Assembly (NCBI GenBank): GCA_033032865.1 | Contig: JAWHQI010000099.1 | Coordinates: forward strand, 6,217,501-6,281,500 | Direction: 5' to 3' | From: Dactylorhiza incarnata | Lineage: Eukaryota; Streptophyta; Magnoliopsida; Asparagales; Orchidaceae | Length of the DNA: 64,000 nucleotides | Shown here: positions 21,801 to 33,800 of the stretch, piece after piece | How positions within the stretch are numbered: the first letter of the stretch is position 1 | Layout: the number at the start of each line of letters is the position of its first letter | Position numbers and translations under genes: made by a program | Notes under the pieces: model-generated | The model's database searches: none | What the model saw: only the letters and a program-made list of their open reading frames with translations | What the model was told of the DNA's origin: nothing

Positions 21801-24800
21801 CGTCGAGTCATGAATTCGCCGAGTTCGTCGGGTAATCATGAATTCGTCGAGCCATTATGATTTCGTCGAGTAATCATCAAATTGTCATTCTACGAATTGA
21901 AGTAAGAGTCGTCGAGACACTCTCGACGATTCGACTCGAAAACTTGTCAACACGCTCCATACAATATTCACAATACCTGTGGAGCATTCTGTGGACTCGA
22001 CCCAACTCCAATAAGTCATAGGCTTGGTCTTTCACTCATATCCAATATGAGTAAGGCCAACACAATTCTTCCTCAAACTTCTCCAAACACTCTTGTGTGT
22101 GACCCCATAGACTCATATCGCGTTGGCAGTGAGGCTAGATGCTTGATTACTTTCAGATCACCTTGGAAGCACCAACACTTCTCCGACGCTCAGTATTGAT
22201 TTTTTTGATGACATCCTCATATACAGCGCTAGTTGGGAGGAGCACCTGACCCAAGTGGAGCACGTTTTCACCATCCACGCTAGCACCAGCTCTACGCCAA
22301 GCAGTCCAAGTGCTCATTCAAGCAACTCACATCCTTCATGTACTCGCCGACCTGTCGGCGTCTGTTGGTCCAGTGATCATAACCGCTTGCCTCCCAGACG
22401 GTGTGAACCTCTTATGCGGGAACTCACAACATCCTCCTCTCTGCTCCCGTTCTTCTACTTCTCGCTGCCCTACTGGCTTGGCTCGGCCGATCATCTCGCG
22501 CCAGAACCTTGCTCTTGACGCCACTGCCTTTCCTCTTCTATCCAGAATTCGTTGCACCTCCCGTCCAGAGCTCGGTGCAGCTCCCTGCAGCATTCGCCAC
22601 ATTTGCTGTTCAAGTACTCGCCGCCCACTTCTGCCCAGAACTCGTCAAGAGCTTGTTGCATCCCATTGCCGACTACTTCCTCTGGTGCTCACAAACACCT
22701 GATGTCTCCTCCCGAGGGCACAAATGTTGCGTTCGCTTCCTCCACTCTTCCTGCACTCACTCCGGCCCCTCTCCCTGATGTCCGAGACGAACTGTGAATT
22801 ACCACTATCTCTCTCACTGGAAAGAAGAATTTTGTAGAGTGGGTACACTTCGTGCGCCGGGTCCTCCAGGCCAAATGTTTGCTTCATCATGTCACTCGCG
22901 ACACCCCAACTGAGCCTACCGAGCCACGACAATGACAGTACCCATGCAATTCGCCAATAAAATTTTTCGCAGGGGATGGCGAGCGATGGCAAAAGCATAA
23001 TTTCGAAAGAAATGTCGTCTTAACTCTAAGTAGCTTTGGCACAACAAAAGCCATGTGCTAATCCTGATTTCATTTGCAAGACCTGAATTCTTATGTCGAA
23101 TGCCTATGTAGGTGGAGTTGCCTAATGTTGTAATTGCCAACTCCATTAAAACTGAAGGGTTAATACATGAGTCCCTCATGTTAACCACTGGTTCATGTTC
23201 TTAAAAATCCTGAATATAATTCCTTGAAGTCAATTTTACTCCTTGTCCTTTCACAACGGAATCATTATAAATTATGTTGATACTGAAAATCCCCTTGTAC
23301 TTGAAACTAAAAGAATTTCCTTTGCATTCGACAGCATTGCACTTTGTTAATTCAACGACCTTAACTGCGCATTTTAAATAGCTATCAGTTGTTGTCTTAT
23401 TTACTTCTTAGTAGCTGACAATTTTAGTATATTCCAACAGAAAACAAAATAACATCTTCTGTTTTCATTTAAATTTTATTTTAAAGGTAATTTAACTCTC
23501 CTTTTATCTGTAGCTAGAAAGGTGCTTTTAGAGCTGAAGCCATTCTTTACGGATGATAAACTTCTAGTATCAATAGCTGCTGGAATTAAAATGAGTGATT
23601 TGCAGGTATTGGCTCACCTTTTATTGGCTTCCCGTGTATTTAATTTTCATGTAGTTTGAACAATAATCTTACATCTTGATGAATATGCATACGACTTTTA
23701 CTTGTTACAATCTATGCATGGTTCCTAAAATTTACACTTAAGAAACCCCAGTGTTTATTATTTATGAGTTCTTTTGGCTATGTTTGGGCTGAAGGAATTC
23801 ATGGATAGGAAATGGAAATGAAATACTAAAGGTACTGAAATAAAATTAATGTTCATCTACTTGTTTGATTTTGGAGAAATTGGCTGAGAAAAATATTTAT
23901 CTTGGTTGAAGAAAAATGATTTTTCTTGCAAACGAAGAGGAAATCAATGATACGTATTGATACGTACCTTGTCATGTAGTGTCTTTGTCCTGTAATGGAG
24001 TCTCCATCTATATAAGGAGCCTCTTAGGTTGTGAGAGTTATCTTTGAGTGTTAGTCTTTTGATCTCTCTTTGGAGGTTGGAGTACTTTGGAGGACCCAGC
24101 CTCCAAGTGCGAACTTGTCTCTCAATTCATTTATTTCATGCAAAGGAAGCTCGTGTTCTTTATTTTAGATCTTGATATGGCTAGCCCATATCAATTGGTC
24201 TGACCTACCCCTAATTTAGGGTTTCGGCCGAAACCCTAATTGGAAGCTTACGTTCTCTCCTGTGACTCTCGCTCGGTCCGCCGACTCCTGCTCGTTTCAT
24301 TCTCGAGCCGCCTACGCTCTTGCGCAGCAAGCCTCACCACCAACCAATGCGCGACGAAGCCCTGCGCTCAACACGCACTTGACGCCAACTCCCTCACTGT
24401 CGACTACATCGTTCGAGCCTTCTGCTGATTCCAGCCCCCGCCTACGTCATGCGACTACGCCCGTGTCCGCCAATTCCAGCGGTCGTCGCCCCTGCATCGG
24501 CTTCCGACAATTCTAGTGAGTCCTTCGGCTTCCCGCGTCTCCACCCTGCTCCTCTTCTTCTCCAGTCTTGTCCGGCCGCACCTCCAGCGGTTTCAACCAG
24601 CATTTCTGCCTTCCAACGCCGCTCCAGCCGACCTTGGCCACTGTCGTGTTTGTCCGCCCTTCCTGCGGCTCTTGCAGGATTCCGTCACTTCTTGCCGCTA
24701 CGCCCGGTCGCTGTTCCATGCCCTTAATTCCTTTAATGGCCCTCCATGCCGACGAGAACGCCTCCGCCACGGCCTCCACTGACTCCCATCGCTTGGATCA

Positions 24801-27800
24801 ACTCGAATCCCAGCTTGAGGATGTCACTCTCCTCCTTAGAGAGCTCGCGACCACGACGGTAAATTATCCACCGGCTCCTCCGCCTCCACCACCGCAAACC
24901 CTTCGGCCCATCCCGGACTACATGGGGTTTCTCCCCCCCACTGCGGACATTTACCCGACCCACCTCCATCTGATCGAGATCCCTGTGTTTGACGACATCG
25001 ACCCTCTTGGTTGGATCACCCACGCCAAACAGTTCTTCAATCTTCAGTCCACCCTCGCTCCATTGGGTGTGTTGAACGCGCCAGCAGGTTCCTGACCTCT
25101 TCTGGCCCACGTTGAAGGAGGAACTCTTTCGCCACTATGACGCCGGCCAGGCGGGCAATGCCTTCGAGTGCCTCAACTTCGTGCGCCAGTCTGACATTGT
25201 AGCCACTTACATCAAAGAGTTCATCAAGGTTGCCACGCACGTACCCGATCTACCCCCTGACCACTACCTGGGATACTTCCTTGGGGGTCTACAACCCCAC
25301 CTTTGGGCGCGCCTCAGGGTCCACAATACGACGACTCTTTCCCGCGTCATGGAGCAAGCCCGCTGCCTCGACCTGGAACTTTACCACGCATCCATCTTTC
25401 TCGGACCAACCACCCCACAAGCCGTTGCCGCTGAAATCCCCGCTTGGATCACCTGCCCCCGTATGGGCCCCCGCTACTAGGTCCGCTGCCGCCTGTTCCG
25501 CCTCCACCGACGTCCCGACGAACCCATCGCTTATCTCACAAGCAACACCTCGAGCTTCGCCGCAAGGACATTTGCTTCCGCTGCCAACAACCGTACTCTC
25601 TCACCCACGTCTGCGCTTTCAAAGATTTGTGCGTGTTGGTGGGATATGTAGATGACGGTACTGACATCGGGGACTTGGACCCCCTGACGCTTGCGGATGA
25701 CACCTACGGACCTCCACCTTGAGGACAAGGTCATTTTTTTGGGAGGGGAGCGTTGATATGTATTGATACTGTAGAAAAGAGCGGAACCTTGTATATTGTT
25801 TCTCAAGTATCAAATACAATGTATGACTCTACGTTATCAAGGCGCTCGCCTAGGCGCACCTGAGGCTCCAGGCGCACAGGGCGCAAGTGGCTGCGCCTGG
25901 GAGGGTAAGGCGGGCGACGTGCGCTAGGCGCAACCCAGGCGCGGCTAGGCGAGCGCCTAGCGTGTCTTAAGGCGCCAATTAGGCGAGCGCCTAGCGTGTC
26001 TTAAGGCGCCAATTAGGCGAGCGCCTAGCGTGTCTTAAGGCGCCAATTAGGCGAGCGCCTAGCCTGCCCTAATTATTCCTTATTAGGTTTTTAGACCCCG
26101 ACCCGCGTTCCCATTTCTGCTGCTCCTCTCGGAATTTCCGCTGCTGCTTCTCTCGCCACTACTGCTGCTCGACGACGATCTACACTTCCGCTGCTGCTCC
26201 TCTCGCCGCTACTGCTGCTCTACGAAGATCATCACTTCCGCTACTGCTCCTCTCGCTGCTACTTCTGCTCCTCTCGCCGCTACTGCTGCTCGACGACGAT
26301 CTACACTTCCGCTGCTGCTCCTCTCGCCGCTACTGCTGTTCGACGACGATCATCACTTCCGCTGCTTCTCCTCTCGCCGCTACTGCTGCTCGATGACGAT
26401 CTACACTTCCGCTGCTGCTCCTCTCGCCTCTGCTGCTCCTCTCGCCTCTGCTGCTCCTCTCGCCTCTACTTCTTTTTTGCGCCTCACGTTCCTCAGGCGC
26501 GCGCCTGCGCCTTGCGCCTAGGCTCCATGACCCCTTTGCGCCTTGGTGCGCCTTGCGCCTTTGATAAGCTTGGTATGAATACATATATATAGGAAGGAGA
26601 AAGAGAGAGGAGTCCCTTATATACAATGTGAGACTAAAGGAAAGAGAGAAGAACAAGAAATTAAATGGGCTCATACATGGGCCTTTACAAGGACTTTACA
26701 TGGACTTTACTAACACTCCCCCGCAAGCTGGAGCGTACAAATCGTAAGCACCCAACTTGGACATGCATTGATAAAATAGGGTACTTGGTAGGCTATTGGT
26801 GAGAATATCGACAACTTGGTCAGTATCCGGAACATGCTTTAATTTTAGCTTCTTCATTTGAACTTTCTCCCGGATGAAGTGACAGTCCACTTCAATGTGT
26901 TTCGTTCTTTCATGGAAAACCGGGTTCTTGGCTATGTGTATAGCGGCTTGACTATCACATAATAAGATAGCTAGTAAGGGAAGTTTTATTCCTAGATCAG
27001 CGAGAAGACTTTCAAGCCATGTGAGATCAAAGACAACTGATGTCATTGAACGGTACTCCGCTTCAGCTGAAGATCGAGCAATCACAGCTTGTTTCTTACT
27101 ACGCCAGGTAACATGATGACCTTCAAAGTAGGTACAAAAACCACTGGTAGAGCGCCGATCATCCAGGGAACCAGCATAATCTGCATCAGAATATGCAACC
27201 AAAGTTGGAATAGAAGATGAGGTTTTGTATACAAGCCCTTGACCAGGGGCTATTTATAGATATCTTAGGATGCGTTCAACGGCCTGAAGATGAGACATTC
27301 GAGGGGAATGCACAAACCAGCTGACAACCCCAACAACAAAGGATATATCTGGTCTTGTGACCGTTAGGTACATCAATTTTCCAACTAGTCGTCGATAGTA
27401 TTCTGGATTTTTAAGAGGAAGATCCGCATCAGAGGTATGCACACACAGCTTGTGATTGGCATGCATAGGCGTGTTGATCGGCTTGCATCCAGAGTAGCCA
27501 GCATCTTAAAGAAGATTGAGACAGTACTTCCGTTGAGAGAGGATAAGTCCATCAGGACGTCTCGCGATCTCAAGACCAAGGATGTATCGAAGGTTCCTCG
27601 GATCTTTTGTTTGAACTACGGAGTTGAGGTGTTGTTTGACCGCTTGTATTCCTTTTGAATCATCTCCAGTGATTATGATGTCATCAACATATACCAACAG
27701 AAGAACCGTTCCTGTTGTTCGATGCCGAGTGAACAGAGAGAAGTCTGTCGAGCTCCGAGTAAAACCAACTTCCCGAACAGCCTTACTGAAGCTGTCAAAC

Positions 27801-30800
27801 CATGCTCGAGGGGATTGTTTGAGACCATAGATTGACTTCTTAAGGTGACACACTCGGGACTCCCCCGTGGTCTCAAACCCGGAAGGCTGTTGCATGTAGA
27901 CCGTTTCTTGGAGATCACCATTTAGAAAAACATTCTTGATATCCAGTTGATGTAAGGGCCATTGACGATGTACAATTACGAAGAGGAGGACACAAACCGT
28001 GTTGAGCTTGGCCACTGGAGAAAAAGTTTTCTCATAATCGAGACATTGTTGCTGAGTAAAACCATGAGCAACCAGTCGGGCTTTCAGACGGTTAATTGTC
28101 CCATCAGGAGCATGCTTGATGACAAAGACCCATTTACACCCAACAGGAGTCTGGTTTGGAGGGAGAGGGATCAGGTCCCATGTCTGATTAGCCCAGAGGG
28201 CTGTCATTTCTTCTTCCATTGCTGCCCGCCAACCAGGATGTTGGAGAGCCTCCTGCACAGAGTTAAGTATAGAAATAGTGGATAATGAAGTAGCAAAGGT
28301 TTGATGCTGTGGGGAGAGGCGATGTAAGGATACATAGTTCACCAAGGGATGAGCGGTGGAGGCTGGTGCCGGATCAGCAGATCGCAGAGTGTCAGAGGTC
28401 GAAGCCGACTGCATTGGGGCAACGGAGCGAGGAGGGCAACGTGTGTAGACATGGATAAGGTGGGCTTGTGGAGAGCAGCAGCCGAGTCAGGAGGGAGTAG
28501 TGGTGGAGTGGTAACGAGAATGACTGGTCGAGGGAAGGATTGTGGTGGAAGAGGTGGTGTTGGAGCGGTGAAGAAAGGTTGGTCCTCCCGAAAGGTAACA
28601 TCAGCAGAAACGGTCACTTTACGGGTATCAGGAGAGTAACAAACGTAACCTTTTTGAGTACGGGAATAACCAACAAATATGTGTTTGGCCGCCCGAGGAG
28701 CCAACTTATCTGTGGATGGACCCAGAAGGTGAACGTAACAGGTACAACCAAATATGCGGGGTGTGAGAGAGAATGTCGGAGTGGAGGGGAAAATGAGGCT
28801 AAACGGAGTAGCATGCTGGAGGACGGAGGAAGGTAGACAGTTGATGAGATAACATGCCGTGGACAGCGCAAAGTTCCAATAGGCTTTGGGTACCTGCATG
28901 TGAATCATGAGAGATCGAGCAACATCGAGCAGATGCCTATTTTTACGTTCAGCAACGCCATTTTGTTGGGGGGTATAAACACACGACGTTTGGTGAATGA
29001 TCTCAAACTCAGAACAGAGATTCGCAAATTCATGGCTAGTATAGTCGCGAGCATTATCGGTCCTGAGAGTTTTTATGTTTTCAGAGAACTGCGTGCGAAT
29101 CTCAAGAATAAAAGCCCGTAATACACGATGAAGCTCGGAGCGATCACGAAGTAAATACAACCATGTTGTGCGAGAATAATCATCTATAAAGGTGATAAAA
29201 TAGCGATAACCAGAGATACTAGGTATTTTGTAGGGTCCCCAAACATCAGAATGAACTAAAACAAAAGGAGCAGAGTTCCGAGTACAGTGAGAAGGAAAAG
29301 ATGAACGATGTTGTTTCCCCAAAATACATGAGTCACACTTAAAAACATGAAGTGAGATATTTGGAAGAGCCTTCTGAAGGACAGGAAGAGGCGCATGCCC
29401 AAGACGTTGATGCCACTCAACGGAGGAGACTGAGGAGATGACGGTAGGAGAAACATCAAGAAGGTAGAGCCCGTTTTGCAGTCGTCCCTTACCAATGATA
29501 CTCTGTGTCCGTCGATCCTGCATCAGAAAAGAAGAAGAGGTGAATGCTACTGAGCAGTCTAAATCGACAGTGAGGCAACTGACGGAAAGTAAATTAAATA
29601 GGGAGCCCGGGACATGAAGAGTCGAGCGGAGATGGAGAGAGGAATTGAGGAGGATATCAGCAGAGCCGGAGACAGGAACGGTGCCGCCATTGGCTACTGT
29701 GATACACTTGGGATGCGGAGAATCCAAGTATTGGTGTGGTTTTAGCGAGGTGATATGGTGAGTAGCACCTGAATCCACTATCCAACGTGGACTAGTGGAG
29801 AGCCACGCGATACCTTCGTTGGAGATGGAGACAGCGGGGGCAACAGAGGCAGGAGGGCGACTGAGCATGCTGTGGAGTTGCTGGAGCTGGAGGAGGGCTT
29901 CTTCAAGATCAGCACAAGTGGCAGAAGGACTGTCAGCAACAACAGAAGCAATCAGACGGGGAGGCAGACCATGTTTGCGGTAGCAGGTCGTCTTAAGGTG
30001 TCCATCCCTACCACAGAAGGAACACTTAGGACGGCCCTCGCGACCCCTTCCCCGAGGCCCTGAACGTCCTTCACGAGTAGGAGGAAAGAGAGATAGTAAT
30101 GGCGCAGACGATTGTTGAAGGAGGGCCGGTGAAGGAGGTCCCGTAGTATCAGGAGGAGGTGATACCTTTAGCAGCATGGAGCTCACATCGGAGAGTGATG
30201 AAATAGCAGTAGATGAGAGGATCTGAGCTTGAATGCTCTGAAGATGTGGCGGGATACGAGCCATCATCATGGCAATACAACTCCTTCCTTCTGAGCACGT
30301 TGAGCTGCGAGATCCGTAGTAGCGGGCTGATGTCGGATCCAGGCTTCGGCCAGTGTCTTAGCCTGATCGGCCAGTGCCTTAGCCTGAGCAACAAAAGAGG
30401 TCAAGTCGGCATCACCACCCGTGTCAAGCGTCTGAAGATCCGTGATGATGTCATATAGGTGTTAGAGACTGTCCTTGCCAGAGTAGAGAGAATGGAGCTC
30501 ATCCCACATTGTCTTGACCGTCTCGTAATACATGGTCATTCGATAGGGTTCGCCATCATGGGAGTTGAGGAGCCAAGTCTGAACACGGCCATCGTCCCGT
30601 AGCCAGTCATCCGTAGGTGCAGAAGGAGGATCCTTATTGAGATGATGCAGAAGTCCCTTAGATTGGAGGACCCGTCTGACAGAATGCACCCATTCAACAA
30701 AATTCTTCTTCTCAGCAAGGGAGATGGTGGTGATCCTTAACTCATCACGCACCTCCGGAGCAGGAGCCATGCGGCCTGCCGGAGAGGATGTATGCAGCTC

Positions 30801-33800
30801 TGAGGATCCCGTCGAAGATCCCATGGAATCACAGCAGAGAGGCGACTAGACAACAGGACCGCGCGAGCAGGGAGCAGGGAGACCGCAGCTAGCAGAAGCG
30901 AGCAGGGAGCAGGGAGACCGCAGCTAGCAGAAGCGAGCAGGGCAGCGAGCAGGAACTATTGCTCGGCAGGCTGCTGGGAGGAGGCCGCTGGATAAGGCCG
31001 CTGGGAGGAGGCTGCTGGAGTGGAAGACCGCTGGGAGGAGGTTGCACGATCTCAGGGAGCTCGGCAGACTGCTTGGAAGGAGGCAGCTGGAGAGGGAGCT
31101 TCGGCAGAGGGAGCGGCGAGCAGGAGGCCGCTGGAGGGAGACTGGCAGAGGGAGCGGCGAGCAGGAGGCCGCTGGAGGGAGACCAGCAGAGGGAGCGGCG
31201 AGCAGGAGACCGCTGGAGGGGAGCTCGACAGAGAGAGCTGTGAGTAGCAGGTCGCTGGAGCGGCGAGCAGGAGGCCGCTGGAGGGGAGCTCGACAGAGAG
31301 AGCTGCGAGCAGGAGGTCGCTGGAGGGAGACCGACAGAGGGAGCGACAAGCAGGAGGCCGCTGGAGGGGAGCTGCGAGCAGAGTGAGCTGCGAGCAGGAG
31401 GTCGCAGGAGATCGCAGGAGGGAGACCGCACGGGAGCCGAGCGATCAGAGAGAGAGGGGCCCACTTGTCAGAAGGGAGGAGGCTATAAGAGAGCCGATAC
31501 GCAGACCAAGCGGGACGGAGAGGGGCAATAGAGATCGCAGGGGGTGCGGTCAACGAAAAGGGAGACCGCCGACAGACTGAGCTCGCAGGGGGAGCTCGCA
31601 GGGAGGGGGCTGGCGGTCAAAAAATTGGGAGACCGCAGGTCCGGACCGAAGGCTCTGATACCATGTAGAAAAGAGCGGAACCTTGTATATTGTTTCTCAA
31701 GTATCAAATACAATGTATGAATACATATATATAGGAGGGAGAAAGAGAGAGGAGTCCCTTATACACAATGTGGTACTAAAGGAAATAGAGATGAACAAGA
31801 AATTAAATGGACTCATACATGGGCCTTTTACAAGGACTTTACAAGGACTTTACAAGGACTTTTCTAACAGATACATACCTTGTCATGTAGTTTCTTCGTC
31901 CTGTAGTGAGGACTCCATCTATATAAGGAGCCCCTTAGGTTGTGAGAGTTATCTTTGAGTGTTAGTCTTTTGATCTCTCTTTGGAGGGGGGAGTCCTTGG
32001 AGGACCCAGCCTCCGGGTGATTGACGAGAATTTGTCTCTCGATTGTATCGTTTATTTCATGCAAACAAGCTCATGTTCTTTATTTTAGATCTTGATACGG
32101 CCAGCCCGTATCATGAATCATAATAATAATGTAATATAATTTTCTGATATGGGCCCACATAGTCCTCGTTATCAATTAATTATATATATATGTATTATTA
32201 ATTTGTCATATTAGTGTCGTCATTTTTAGTGTCGTTATTTAGGGTTATGATGATGTTTTATGTCTTATATTTCATGTAGCGTATTTTGATAATTGCTAAA
32301 ACTCTTGTAATTTCTATTTAAGGACCCCAGGTGTCCATGAATCATTACGAATGAATGAAATATGAATGTTCTATTCCTCTCTCTAGTGCTTTTCTCCTCC
32401 TCACATTTTAGGGTTAGGGTTGAGCTCGGCTCCCCTTGTATCTCCGCTTCCACCGCCACCTCCGATGAAGTTCCGAAGTAGACCCATAACATCTTGGTAT
32501 CAGTGCGATCACTCCTACTTCACCTTTGACACGCTCCACCGCAAAGCTTTCGGTTCCCATCCGACGATTTCCTCGACGACCAAATCCCTCCCTCTTTGTC
32601 GCCACATCCATTCAGCACCCTGCTTTTTCGTTCCGCCTTGACGTCGTTGTGCATCAACTCGAAGACACATTGCAAGCATCGCAGAAGTCATGACTGCTGC
32701 ATCGACGCTTCCTCGCCGTCCTCTTTCAGCCCCCGTTTCGATTCCTCCGCTTCGTCTACCACCGCCGACCTCGAGCAGCCAGTTCCAGTCACGTTTCCTC
32801 CTGCTGCCGCACGATTCGATTAGCTCCTTCTCCTTTCTCTGGATAGATGACAGTGCTTGTTTCTTCTGGTTCGAAGGCACCAACAAGCCTTGCTCCTTGT
32901 CACCCTCGTCAAGCTGCTCGCCACACTTCAAACCCAACATTGCTCTTCGTTCTGCCTGAACCAAGTTGATGCAGTCCCTTCTTCCTCGAGCTGCTCATCC
33001 TTCCTCCTCGAGCCCTCCACCACAGTCGTGCACCCCTTTTCGCGTTTCGATCCCCACGCCGCCAACAACGAACTGACCTAAGTGTGCCCTCAATTTCCTC
33101 GCTCCTACCTCCAGCCGACCCTTCTTTGGGAATTAATTTCTTCCTTATTTTTTCGGCATGAAGATAACTGCCGCCGAGGAGGCCGCCCTCCGTTCGATGC
33201 TCTCGGAGATATCAACGTCCTTTGACGTCACGCTTTCACGTTTCACCCCCAACCTTTACTGACACTTCGGGGGCCCGTTTAGACCGGAACAACCGCCACT
33301 CTCTGCAGTTCTTGCCGCTCCACTATCACCTCCAGTCGTTCCTTCCCCGCAGTTCACACCACCGACATCGTCGCATCCCCGTCCAGCAATGGTGCCGCCA
33401 CAATTTGTGTCGCCCCCGCTAATCCCCGCGATCTCCATTCCGCAACCTTTGCTCGGCCTCTTACTCCGCCGACCACTCTAGATGCATTACTCCTAACGAC
33501 CGCCCACGACTCGGCACCGCCGCTTCTGATTCCTGCTGCTCATATTCAGCCCAGTCCTCCGCCTCCTTTGATTGTCTGCAGTTCCCAGCATACTCACCCC
33601 AACTCCGGAGTTTCTCTCTTATGGTCTTCCTTCCGCAAACGCCTCCAATCCGACTTGACACCTCTACGCACGATGATGACCCGGCACTTGATGCGGCCGC
33701 CGCCACAACAACGCTCTATCATGAGCTATTCTGATGCGAAATTAAGGAGCCAAGTGTTAAAATCATTTGAGCATGTTCGAGCTCAATTTGAAGGGCGGGT

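Larger units (their letters stand above)
18223..22320 (+). mobile_element. Gypsy-D, decayed Ty3/gypsy element lacking its 3' half
   Basis: The 5' LTR is 18223-18541 (TGTTGCGCC ... CATATCA), followed by a primer-binding site TGGTATTAGAGC at 18544-18555. Gag, protease and the first part of reverse transcriptase follow on the plus strand. The RT sequence is split by a solo LTR at 21081-22177 and fades out after an [16 protein letters not shown] segment near 22300. RNase H, integrase and a 3' LTR are absent. Confidence 0.85.
18571..22320 (+). pseudogene. Gypsy-D gag-protease-RT remnant
   Basis: Broken into at least five frames. Gag starts [18 protein letters not shown] at 18571 with a coiled-coil-like segment and resumes in other frames at 18915-19784 ([26 protein letters not shown]). 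A nucleocapsid-like segment at 19823-20023 reads [14 protein letters not shown], where the second knuckle cysteine appears to be Tyr. The protease at 20035-20331 has [13 protein letters not shown] at 20335-21080 has [23 protein letters not shown], a stop, then [13 protein letters not shown]. After the solo LTR the frame resumes at 22183 with FFDDILIYS, the catalytic DD box. Confidence 0.85.
17739..23513 (+). other. P5CR intron 2
   Basis: 5,775 bp, mostly filled by Gypsy-D (18223-about 22320, containing a 1.1-kb solo LTR) and an adjoining copia gag fragment (about 22690-22940). The remaining DNA at 17739-18222 and 22941-23513 is AT-rich and looks like the original intron. Confidence 0.88.
25770..31869 (-). 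mobile_element. Copia-E, complete Ty1/copia element (TSD GATAC)
   Basis: LTRs at 25770-26715 (enlarged by a MITE) and 31664-31869 (206 bp, TGTAGAAAAG ... CTAACA). Target duplication GATAC at 25765-25769 and 31870-31874. The primer-binding-site complement CTCTGATACCA precedes the right LTR at about 31653-31663, and the polypurine complement CTCCCCCGC follows the left LTR at 26716. It inserted into the 3' LTR of Gypsy-F. LTR divergence is low (about nine differences in 200 bp by eye). Confidence 0.93.
23948..32113 (+). mobile_element. Gypsy-F, gag-only Ty3/gypsy derivative, split by Copia-E
   Basis: The 5' LTR is 23948-24193 (TGATACG ... CCATATCA). The 3' LTR is 25754-25769 continued at 31875-32113 (TGATATG ... 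CCGTATCA). Between them are a leader, a gag remnant, and directly a polypurine region GGGAGGGGAGCG (about 25741); protease, RT, RNase H and integrase are absent. By eye the two LTRs differ at roughly 20 or more of about 245 sites, so it is older than Copia-E. No clean 5-bp target duplication is visible, only AATCA close to both outer ends. Confidence 0.85.

Noticed and set aside
22255..22702. C-rich plus-strand frames of 87-130 residues
   Set aside because: They span the junction between the broken Gypsy-D RT and a copia gag scrap, and show no consistent domain.
30889..31553. Ser/Pro/Leu-rich minus-strand frames of about 190-210 residues
   Set aside because: They lie in the Copia-E leader minisatellite; overlapping frames on both strands are equally open, typical of GC-rich repeats.
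23943..32118. A 5-bp target duplication for Gypsy-F
   Set aside because: ATCAA on the left does not match TGAAT on the right. AATCA is near both ends but is offset by a base, so I do not claim it.
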